This document shows positions 8,788 through 13,948 of a DNA stretch of 13,948 nt, in pieces (position 1 is the first letter of the stretch; each line of letters begins with the position of its first letter). The translations under genes were made by a program, and so were the position numbers. The notes below the pieces were generated by a model. The model searched no databases. It saw only the letters and a program-made list of their open reading frames with translations, and was not told the DNA's origin. This DNA is from CAZRZN01 sp964604565 (lineage in GTDB: Bacteria; Pseudomonadota; Alphaproteobacteria; Rhodobacterales; Rhodobacteraceae): positions 1 to 13,948 of the forward strand of contig CAZRZN010000099.1 in the NCBI GenBank assembly GCA_964604565.1, read 5' to 3'.

Positions 8788-8814
8788 AAGGGACGCCCCG
8801 GTTGGCGTCCCTTT
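8788..8814 (+). terminator. Intrinsic terminator of tpiA
   Basis: A perfect 10-bp stem (8788-8797 AAGGGACGCC with 8804-8813) encloses a 6-base loop and runs into T residues that are cut by the N run at 8815. The U-tract cannot be measured because the gap begins inside it. Confidence 0.85.
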
Positions 8815-8914
8815 NNNNNNNNNNNNNNNNNNNNNNNNNNNNNNNNNNNNNNNNNNNNNNNNNNNNNNNNNNNNNNNNNNNNNNNNNNNNNNNNNNNNNN
8901 NNNNNNNNNNNNNN
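8815..8914. other. Assembly gap of exactly 100 N
   Basis: The run of 100 N is the usual placeholder for a scaffold join of unknown true length. It separates the tpiA terminator from the 3' end of dctM. Reading frames continuing through it are artefacts. Confidence 0.98.
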
Positions 8915-10320
8915 GCCTGATCCAGCGGATTGGCCGGTGGCGATCCTTCGCAATTGATCTGCGGTCCCATGAAACTGTCCGGCAACACGGTCGACAGGGC
9001 TGGAATGTAGGTCACCATGATCAGGAAGACGAAGAGCACCCCGAGGAACGGCAGCGCGGCCCGCACAACCCGCATCATCGGCATGCCCGCCACACCGGAA
9101 GTCACGAAGAGGTTCAGACCCACCGGCGGTGTGATCATCCCGATTTCCATGTTCACCACCATGATGATGCCCAGATGAATGGGATCGATGCCCAGTTGCA
9201 AGGCGATCGGGAACACCAGCGGCGCCACGATCACGATCAGACCGGAGGGTTCCATGAACTGTCCGCCGATCAGCAGGATCACGTTCACGATGACCAGGAA
9301 CATGACCGGCCCGAAGCCGGCGGAGATCATCGCCCCGGCGATCTGTTGCGGGATCTGCTCATCGGTCAGCACATGCTTGAGGATCAGCGCATTCGCGATG
9401 ATGAACATCAGCGTGATCGTCAGCTTGCCCGCCTCGAACAGAGTGTCCTTGGTGTCCTTGTGGAAAAAGGCCGTGACCAACGCGATGGGCTTGCGGATCA
9501 GCGGCGTGTTCGGGCCGCCCTCCTTGTTGGCCAGCGGTCCCATGTCCCGGTAGACAAAGCTTGCGATGACAAAAGCATAGACCGCCGCGACTGCCGCGGC
9601 CTCGGTCGGGGTGAAGATCCCGCCATAGATCCCGCCAAGGATGATGACGATCAGCAACAGGCCCCAAAGCGCGTCGCTGCCCGACTCGACAATCTCGCCC
9701 CAGCCGCGCCATTCGCCCTTGGGCAGATCGCGCACTTTGGCGATGATGTAGATCGTGGTCATCAGCATGAACCCGGCCAGCAGGCCCGGGATCACCCCCG
9801 CCATGAACATCCGGCCCACCGACACGTCGGTCGCGGAGGCATAGACCACCATGACGATCGACGGCGGGATCAAGATGCCCAGCGTGCCCGCGTTGGCGAT
9901 GACACCGGCGGCAAAGTCCTTGGAATAGCCCACTTGGCGCATCCCGGCGATCACGATGGAGCCGATGGCCACCACCGTCGCGGGCGACGATCCCGACAGC
10001 GCGGCGAACAACATGCAGGCAAAGACGCCCGCGATGGCAAGCCCGCCCGGCAGATGCCCGACGCAGGCGATGGAAAAGCGGATGATCCGCTGCGCCACGC
10101 CGCCGGTCGACATGAAGGACGAGGCGAGAATGAAGAAGGGGATCGCCAGCAGCGTGTAATGCCCCGCCATGGCCTGGAAAAAGCTCTGCGCGACAGAGGC
10201 CAGCGACGTGTCCGACAGCACCAGCAGGAAGACGATCGACGAAAAGCCGAGCGATACGGCGATGGGCACGCCGATCAGCATCAGTCCGATCACCATGCCA
10301 AAGAGAATAACAACGTCCAT
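8915..10320 (-). CDS. dctM: TRAP transporter large permease DctM (3' end lost in the gap)
   Basis: DctM is the ion-coupled membrane channel of the tripartite DctPQM transporter for C4-dicarboxylates. Starting at 10320 there are 468 readable codons, with about twelve hydrophobic segments and the family hallmarks: AALSGSSPATVVAIGSIV, then ANAGTLGILIPPSIVMVVY in the first half, TPTEAAAVAAVYAF in the middle, and EPSGLIVIVAPLVFPIA and GMITPPVGLNLFV in the second half. A longer cytoplasmic-type insert (around ANKEGGPNTPLIRKPIALVTAFFHKDTKD) separates the halves. The frame is still open at 8915, after VLPDSFMGPQINCEGSPPANPLDQ, so the stop lies inside the gap. Judging from usual DctM lengths, few residues should be missing. 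The start is five bases after the dctQ stop, consistent with coupled translation. Confidence 0.95.
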
Positions 10321-10325
10321 GCTGC

Positions 10326-11060
10326 TCAGTCCTTGTTCAGATGCGCGACGTCTTCGATCGCGTCTTCGGCTTCGTGGCTGACGATCAGGCTTTCATTCGT
10401 GCCGCGCCAGATGCGCACCGTTGCCTGCAAAAAACGGAACAGCAGCAGCAAGGCACCGAAGGGCAGGATGAAATATGGTATGAAGCGGGGGATCTTCTCA
10501 TAGGTTTCCCCTTCGTTGATCCACGGTTCGATGAACCGCAGCCATTCCGGCATGGGAATGTCGATCACCTCATACCAGCTGCGGTAGGAGGTGCGCGTCA
10601 TCTCCTCGAAGCCGGTCGGCACAAGGCGCCCGGTCGTCTGCGGAAGGTTGGCGAAATTGGCCCAGTAATCCCACGCGCCCTTGAGCAGAAGATAGGCATA
10701 ACAGATGCAGACCGCCGCCGCGATCAGGGTCAGCACCTTGCGCGTCGTGGGCGTCACGAGGTTCAGAACCGCGTCGACCCCAAGGTTCGCGGTCTTCTTG
10801 ACCGCATAGCTGATCCCAAAGAGCACCAGCCAGGCAAAGAGAAAGGAGGTGGATTCCAATCCCCAGATCAGGCCGCCGGGCAGATCGAGGCCCAGAAGCC
10901 CCTCAAGCCAGCGACCGAATTCGCTGTTCACGCCGTAGCGCAGCACCACGTTGACGAATGTGATGAGCACCATGGCCCCCAGAAGGATGGCGATGATGGT
11001 CTCTTCAAGCTCGTCTATGAAGCGTCCGAACAGACTGTCCGGCGAATTTTGAGATGACAT
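10326..11060 (-). CDS. dctQ: TRAP transporter small permease DctQ, 244 aa
   Basis: The start at 11060 (MSSQNSPDSLFGRFIDELEE) follows a GGAGGGGGG Shine-Dalgarno. An upstream in-frame start at 11204 is rejected because it would run back through a terminator and into dctP. Four membrane segments are visible: about 20-41, 65-87, 107-127 and 192-213, matching the four-helix DctQ fold. The RYGVNSEFGRWLEG and WLVLFGISYAVKKTANLGVDAV segments are typical. The third-to-fourth helix loop (about 128-191) is long, as in C4-dicarboxylate-type DctQ proteins. DctQ binds DctM in the inner membrane and helps dock the binding protein. It lies between dctP (88 bp away, across a terminator) and dctM (5 bp away). 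Confidence 0.93.
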   Translation of the reverse strand: MSSQNSPDSLFGRFIDELEETIIAILLGAMVLITFVNVVLRYGVNSEFGRWLEGLLGLDLPGGLIWGLESTSFLFAWLVLFGISYAVKKTANLGVDAVLNLVTPTTRKVLTLIAAAVCICYAYLLLKGAWDYWANFANLPQTTGRLVPTGFEEMTRTSYRSWYEVIDIPMPEWLRFIEPWINEGETYEKIPRFIPYFILPFGALLLLFRFLQATVRIWRGTNESLIVSHEAEDAIEDVAHLNKD

Positions 11061-11093
11061 GATCCCCCCTCCCTCGTCGCGCGATGCGGGCGC

Positions 11094-11128
11094 AAAAAAC
11101 CCGGCCCCTTCCTGTATCGGGGGCCGGG
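11094..11128 (-). terminator. Intrinsic terminator/attenuator between dctP and dctQM
   Basis: On the minus strand a perfect 9-bp GC stem (11128-11120 with 11108-11100) with an 11-base loop is followed at once by six U (11099-11094). It sits 20 bases after the dctP stop and 33 bases before the dctQ start. This is a textbook intrinsic terminator, here inside an operon. Partial read-through would leave dctP mRNA in excess over dctQM. Confidence 0.9.
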
Positions 11129-11148
11129 CCGTTTGACACAATGGCCGA

Positions 11149-12153
11149 TTACATGCTGGCGTTGATCGCCTGTGCCGCGTCGATGTTTTCCTGACCGACA
11201 TCACCGACGAACTGTTCCCAGACGGGCTTCATCGCGTCGACCCATGCCTGACGTTGCTCGGGCGTCAGCTCGCGCACGACGGAGCCGGCATCGATGATGG
11301 CCTGCTTGGCTTCCTGGTTGACCTGGTAGCTTTCGGCATTCCGGGCCTCGGTGACTTCGCGCAGGATGGTGGACAACTGATCGCGCACATCGGCGTCAAG
11401 GCCCTCCCACCAATCGACGTTGGTCACGACAAGGTAGTCGATGACGCCGTGATTGGTCTCCGTGATGCCGTCCTGCACCTCAAAGAACTTCTGGCCGTAG
11501 ATGTTGGACCAGGTGTTTTCCTGTCCATCCACGACCCCGGTCTGGAGGGCGCCGTAGACCTCGGAAAAGGCCATCGGCTGCGGGCTGACGCCGATCGCTT
11601 CCATCTGTGCCTTCAGCACTTCGGATTGCTGCACGCGGAACTTCAGGCCGTTTGCGTCGGACGGCTCGACGAGCGGCTTGTTCGCCGACATCTGTTTCAT
11701 GCCGTTGTGCCAGAATTCGAGGCCAAGAAGACCGCGACGCGTCATCGTCTCCTTCATCGCCTGTCCTGTGTCGGAGGCCTGAAAGGCATCGACCGCGTCG
11801 ATGTTGGTGAACATGAACGGCAGATCGAAAATGCGGAACTGCTTTGTGAACTGCTCGAACTTGGAGAGCGAGGGCGCGGCAAGCTGGACGTCGCCCTGAA
11901 GCATCGCCTCAAGCACCTGATCGTCGTTGTAGAGCGTGGAGTTCGGGAAGACCTCCATGCAGGCAACGCCATTCATCTCTTCGTTGACGCGCTCCTGCAG
12001 CAGGCTCGCCGCGATCCCCTTGGGGTGGCGGTCGGTATTGGTCACATGGCTGAACTTGATGACCATTTCGCCGTCGTCGCAGGCGGCTTGGGCCATGGTG
12101 ACACCGGACATCAGCGCGGCACCCGCCACGGCGGTCATAAGAAACTTTTTCAT
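11149..12153 (-). CDS. dctP: TRAP transporter substrate-binding protein DctP, 334 aa
   Basis: The start at 12153 has GGGAGGA about 8 bases upstream. Residues 1-24 are a Sec signal peptide (lysines, hydrophobic core, AQA-A cleavage), so the mature protein is periplasmic. The DctP fold is clear: IKFSHVTNTDRHPKG near the N-terminus, and KFRVQQSEVLKAQMEAIGVSPQPMAFSEVYGALQTGVVDGQENTWSNIY at 171-219. Arg173 is the conserved arginine that in the family forms a salt bridge with the substrate carboxylate; Asn213 lies in the conserved ENT motif. Cys25 and Cys65 could form a disulfide in the mature protein. The adjacent DctD-type regulator supports succinate, fumarate or malate as substrate, but the sequence alone does not exclude another carboxylate. 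Confidence 0.95.
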   Translation of the reverse strand: MKKFLMTAVAGAALMSGVTMAQAACDDGEMVIKFSHVTNTDRHPKGIAASLLQERVNEEMNGVACMEVFPNSTLYNDDQVLEAMLQGDVQLAAPSLSKFEQFTKQFRIFDLPFMFTNIDAVDAFQASDTGQAMKETMTRRGLLGLEFWHNGMKQMSANKPLVEPSDANGLKFRVQQSEVLKAQMEAIGVSPQPMAFSEVYGALQTGVVDGQENTWSNIYGQKFFEVQDGITETNHGVIDYLVVTNVDWWEGLDADVRDQLSTILREVTEARNAESYQVNQEAKQAIIDAGSVVRELTPEQRQAWVDAMKPVWEQFVGDVGQENIDAAQAINASM

Positions 12154-12215
12154 TGGTATCCTCCCAGATACAGACTTTTTGTCCAGAGCGCCTTTTGCAG
12201 ACTCTCTCTGCCGAT

Positions 12216-12244
12216 AGAAAAGCGCGCCGAGCGATACGAATCAA
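12216..12244 (-). promoter_or_regulatory. Candidate sigma-70-type promoter of dctP
   Basis: TTGATT (12244-12239) is followed 17 bases later by TTTTCT (12221-12216). The -35 is fair and the -10 poor (three of six). A start site near 12208 would place the two upstream palindromes about 145 and 178 bases away. This is only a candidate. Confidence 0.25.
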
Positions 12245-12344
12245 GGCAGCAGGCGCAGAGCTGCCACGAAACTGCACTTTTCTTTCATCATCAGTGAATT
12301 ACCCATGTTTTTTCTTGACGGCGCACAGCCCCCGCCGACACCGC

Positions 12345-12360
12345 GTGCGATTCTTCGCAC
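12345..12360. promoter_or_regulatory. Palindromic operator, dctP-proximal copy
   Basis: GTGCGA-TTCT-TCGCAC is a perfect 6+6 palindrome. It shares the pattern GTGCGR-N4-YCGCAC with a second site whose centre is 33 bases further upstream. Likely binding site of the Fis-type helix-turn-helix regulator encoded next door, by position and by the pairing of the two sites. Confidence 0.7.
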
Positions 12361-12377
12361 AGGCGTTTCCGCTAGCA

Positions 12378-12393
12378 GTGCGGAAATCCGCAC
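12378..12393. promoter_or_regulatory. Palindromic operator, dctP-distal copy
   Basis: GTGCGGA-AA-TCCGCAC has perfect 7-bp arms and is the longer and probably stronger of the pair. The 33-base spacing to the proximal copy is about three helical turns, which puts both on one DNA face, as for cooperating dimers. Confidence 0.72.
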
Positions 12394-12501
12394 AGTTTTT
12401 TCGATGCTGCGAATCCTTTCCCAGTGGCGCGTTCGCTGGCCCGGGTGCCTTGCAGCGCGGACCACTGTCGTCCTCTCGATACCGGGTTTCCAGTTCTTGT
12501 G

Positions 12502-12522
12502 CCGGGCGCCTGACCCGCCCGG
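12502..12522. repeat. GC-rich inverted repeat
   Basis: CCGGGCG (12502-12508) pairs with CGCCCGG (12516-12522) around a 7-base loop, about 90-110 bases downstream of the regulator stop. No U-tract follows. It may add to a termination region or be incidental. Confidence 0.3.
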
Positions 12523-12541
12523 GCCGGCATGTCGAGCGACC

Positions 12542-12581
12542 GGCACCGGCCACAGACCCGGTGCCATGCAACAGCTTGCAT
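12542..12581 (-). terminator. Two adjacent hairpins after the DctD-type gene
   Basis: On the minus strand the first hairpin is ATGCAA-GCTG-TTGCAT (12581-12566). It is followed without a gap by an 8-bp stem GGCACCGG/CCGGTGCC (12565-12542, loop 8). They lie 32-71 bases after the regulator stop. Neither is followed by a U-tract, so a termination role is plausible but not canonical; binding sites are the alternative. Confidence 0.45.
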
Positions 12582-12612
12582 CCAGACCGGCCATGCGCGC
12601 CGCCCTCGCGGA

Positions 12613-13845
12613 TCAGTTGCGATAGGTCTCAGGCTTGATCCCATATTTCGCAAGCTTGTCGTAAAACGTCTTGCGCGGCAGTTTGAGCGCTTCGGCGGCA
12701 AGGCGTGCCTGCCCATCGGCCTTGCGCAGCGCCTCGATCAGCAGGGCGCGTTCCACCTGCCCGAGCCGCTCGGCAAGGCCAAGACCGCCATCCATCCCGG
12801 ACCCCGGCGTTCCGTCCAGGCCCAGAACAAAGCGCATGGCCGCGCTCATCAGCGCCCGGGCATTGCCCGGCCAGTCCCGCGCCACGAGGTCCAGGATGAC
12901 CTCCTCGGTTATGGCCGGTTCCGGCAGTCCGGCTTGTTCGGCCGCTTGCGCGACGTAATGCCTGAACAGCACGGGGATGTCCTCCGGACGTTCCGAAAGC
13001 GCCGGAATCCGCAGCTGACAGACTTCGAGGCGGTAAAACAAGTCTGCGGAGAACCGCCCCTCTGCCACCGCGGAGGCCAGATCCTGCGTATTGCCGGCAA
13101 TCAGCACCGTGCCCCCCTGTTCCAGCAGATCCGACAGGGCAAGCTGAGTGTCCTGCGGCAAGCCGGCAACCTCGTCAAGAAACACCGTGCCCGCCGCGCA
13201 GCGGTCCCAGAGCGCGGCAAGCGTCGCGCGGTCCAGCCCCGATGCGGCCCGTTTTTCGAACGGCGCCTTGGCCCGGGGCGACGCAAGATGGATGACCTCG
13301 GCCACCTTCGAGATCCCGGTTCCCGGTGCGCCGGTGACCAGCACCTCCGTTCCCGCGCGGGCGGCGGCGCGCACGCCAGAGCGCAGCGCCTCTGCCGCAG
13401 GCGAGACGCCAAAGATCATCCGCGCGGCGGGATCGCCCGCCTCAAGTTGCGACTTGAGGCGGCGGTTTTCCAGCACCAGCGCCCGGCTTCTGAGCGCGCG
13501 CGAGATGACCGCGGTCAAATCGGCCGGGCTGCACGGCTTTTCCAGAAACCCGAAGGCCCCTCGCGACATCGCCTGGACCGCCATGGGAATGTCTCCCTCA
13601 CCGGTCAAGAGGATCACGGGCAGGTCGGGATCCCGCGTCAACGCATGATCCAGCAGGTAGAACCCATCCCGCCCGGGCATCCGGATGTCGGAGACGATCA
13701 CCCCGTCGAACTCCGGACCGATGTGATCCTTGGCCTCGACAAAGGAACCGGCGGTCAAGGTATCGAACTCTGCCAGTTCCAGCGTCTGGCCAAGGGCCTC
13801 GCGCACCGCGGCATTGTCATCGACAAGCAGCACGCGGTTGGTCAT
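12613..13845 (-). CDS. dctD: DctD-type response regulator with degenerate AAA+ domain, 410 aa
   Basis: The receiver domain (1-120) is intact: Asp9/Asp10, phospho-acceptor Asp53 (VSDIRMPG), Thr81 and Lys103 (LEKPC). The AAA+ region (about 140-345) keeps Walker B (GTVFLDEV, 219-226) and the WPGNARAL motif (325-332). However, Walker A reads GAPGTGIS (172-179), with Ile in place of the lysine. The conserved FRxDLYYRL reads FSADLFYRL (265-273), losing one arginine. The stretch that should carry the GAFTGA loop is deleted: only about 30 residues join the GISKVAEVIH helix to Walker B. The C-terminal Fis-type helix-turn-helix (about 365-410, LKLPRKTFYDKLAKYGI) and RFVLGL are DctD-like. The protein is about 30-40 residues shorter than usual DctD. 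Identity as a DctD-family regulator is strong; sigma-54 activation is predicted lost. A kinase partner would lie beyond the right edge. Confidence 0.88.
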   Translation of the reverse strand: MTNRVLLVDDNAAVREALGQTLELAEFDTLTAGSFVEAKDHIGPEFDGVIVSDIRMPGRDGFYLLDHALTRDPDLPVILLTGEGDIPMAVQAMSRGAFGFLEKPCSPADLTAVISRALRSRALVLENRRLKSQLEAGDPAARMIFGVSPAAEALRSGVRAAARAGTEVLVTGAPGTGISKVAEVIHLASPRAKAPFEKRAASGLDRATLAALWDRCAAGTVFLDEVAGLPQDTQLALSDLLEQGGTVLIAGNTQDLASAVAEGRFSADLFYRLEVCQLRIPALSERPEDIPVLFRHYVAQAAEQAGLPEPAITEEVILDLVARDWPGNARALMSAAMRFVLGLDGTPGSGMDGGLGLAERLGQVERALLIEALRKADGQARLAAEALKLPRKTFYDKLAKYGIKPETYRN

Positions 13846-13846
13846 G

Positions 13847-13890
13847 ACCGTCGCCCTGCGGGACGGTGGGCGGGGCGACGTTCGCCCCGC
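13847..13890 (-). repeat. Two hairpins in the leader of the DctD-type gene
   Basis: The outer hairpin has perfect 9-bp arms GCGGGGCGA/TCGCCCCGC (13870-13878 and 13882-13890) with a 3-base loop. The inner one (13847-13867) pairs ACCGT plus CCC with GGG plus ACGGT, with a 2-base bulge. It ends one base before the start codon and buries the AGGG Shine-Dalgarno. The first could be a terminator of an upstream gene without a U-tract; the second could limit translation. Confidence 0.45.
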
Positions 13891-13901
13891 GAACGAGCGG
13901 C

Positions 13902-13948
13902 AGATCGGAAGAGCGTCGTGTAGGGAAAGAGTGTGTCAGTACGTGTAG
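13902..13948. other. Illumina adapter read-through at the contig end (not genomic)
   Basis: From 13902 the text begins AGATCGGAAGAGC and continues through the TruSeq universal adapter to 13934. An 8-base index (GTCAGTAC, 13935-13942) and the start of the following flow-cell segment (GTGTAG) come next. From memory, the reverse complement of the index is the TruSeq HT D508 index. Real sequence ends at about 13901. Confidence 0.97.

Larger units (their letters stand above)
12154..12612. other. Regulatory intergenic region between dctP and the DctD-type gene
   Basis: No gene is supported in these 459 bases. From dctP outward on the minus strand the region holds an A/T-richer leader and a weak sigma-70-like promoter candidate. 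Next come two 16-bp palindromes (12345-12360 and 12378-12393), and then a run of inverted repeats close to the 3' end of the regulator gene (12502-12581). It separates a self-contained regulator gene from the transporter operon it is likely to control. Confidence 0.7.

Noticed and set aside
8449..10320. A 623-residue minus-strand frame running through the N gap into tpiA
   Set aside because: The part after the gap is antisense tpiA. The gap length is arbitrary, so the joined frame is meaningless; only 8915-10320 is dctM.
8749..10503. A 584-residue plus-strand frame across the gap
   Set aside because: It is antisense to dctM, crosses the N run and is rich in His/Asp/Arg, as shadow frames are.
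11061..11204. An N-terminal extension of dctQ
   Set aside because: It would overlap the dctP 3' end and the intra-operon terminator; the start at 11060 has a strong Shine-Dalgarno.
12323..12336. A GG-N10-GC match on the minus strand that could be a sigma-54 promoter for dctP
   Set aside because: The flanking bases fit the consensus poorly, and it lies only about 9 bases from the proximal palindrome, too close for looping activation. Another look-alike near 12196-12213 has 12 rather than 10 bases between GG and GC.
12529..13923. A 464-residue plus-strand frame opposite the DctD-type gene
   Set aside because: It is antisense to a gene with an intact receiver and helix-turn-helix, and its end lies inside Illumina adapter.
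1..13948. CRISPR arrays, tRNA or rRNA genes, insertion sequences, phage genes
   Set aside because: None were seen on reading: no regularly spaced repeats, transposase motifs or RNA gene signatures. The window is ordinary chromosomal gene content apart from the gap and adapter.

Overview
The window reads as a GC-rich alphaproteobacterial chromosome segment. A Rhodobacteraceae (Roseobacter-type) origin is likely: the dctPQM/DctD arrangement, the tandem-HAMP chemoreceptor and the transglutaminase/ATP-grasp/alpha-E cluster all fit that family. This is inference from protein features, not from a marker gene. It is assembled draft sequence: a run of exactly 100 N at 8815-8914 is a scaffold gap, and the last 47 bases (13902-13948) are Illumina adapter with an index, not genome.

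Layout, left to right. (1) 1-5087, minus strand: two tightly coupled genes of a predicted amidoligase/transglutaminase cluster. First comes a 1136-residue transglutaminase-DUF2126 protein. Two bases after its stop codon a circularly permuted ATP-grasp protein begins, fused to an alpha-E domain and cut by the left edge. (2) 5301-7666, minus strand: a secreted single-domain Cache-like sensor protein followed 44 bp later by a membrane chemoreceptor with a similar periplasmic domain. (3) 7976-8719, plus strand: tpiA, ending in a clear intrinsic terminator that abuts the gap. (4) 8915-12153, minus strand: a dctPQM C4-dicarboxylate TRAP transporter, with dctM losing its 3' end in the gap and a strong terminator between dctP and dctQM. 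(5) 12613-13845, minus strand: a DctD-type response regulator upstream of dctP.

How the genes work together. DctD and DctPQM should form one nutrient-uptake module; the partner kinase DctB would lie beyond the right edge. The DctD copy is unusual: it keeps the receiver, the Walker B motif and the Fis-type helix-turn-helix, but lacks the whole GAFTGA loop, the Walker A lysine and one arginine-finger position. That predicts an activator or repressor that does not work through sigma-54. The dctP upstream region agrees: it carries two 16-bp palindromes 33 bp apart, and I found no convincing -24/-12 promoter. The intra-operon terminator probably sets binding protein well above membrane subunits. 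The Cache protein/chemoreceptor pair looks like a two-part sensory unit. The left cluster belongs to a widespread but poorly characterised group of predicted peptide-ligating systems, and is with the degenerate DctD the most interesting content here.
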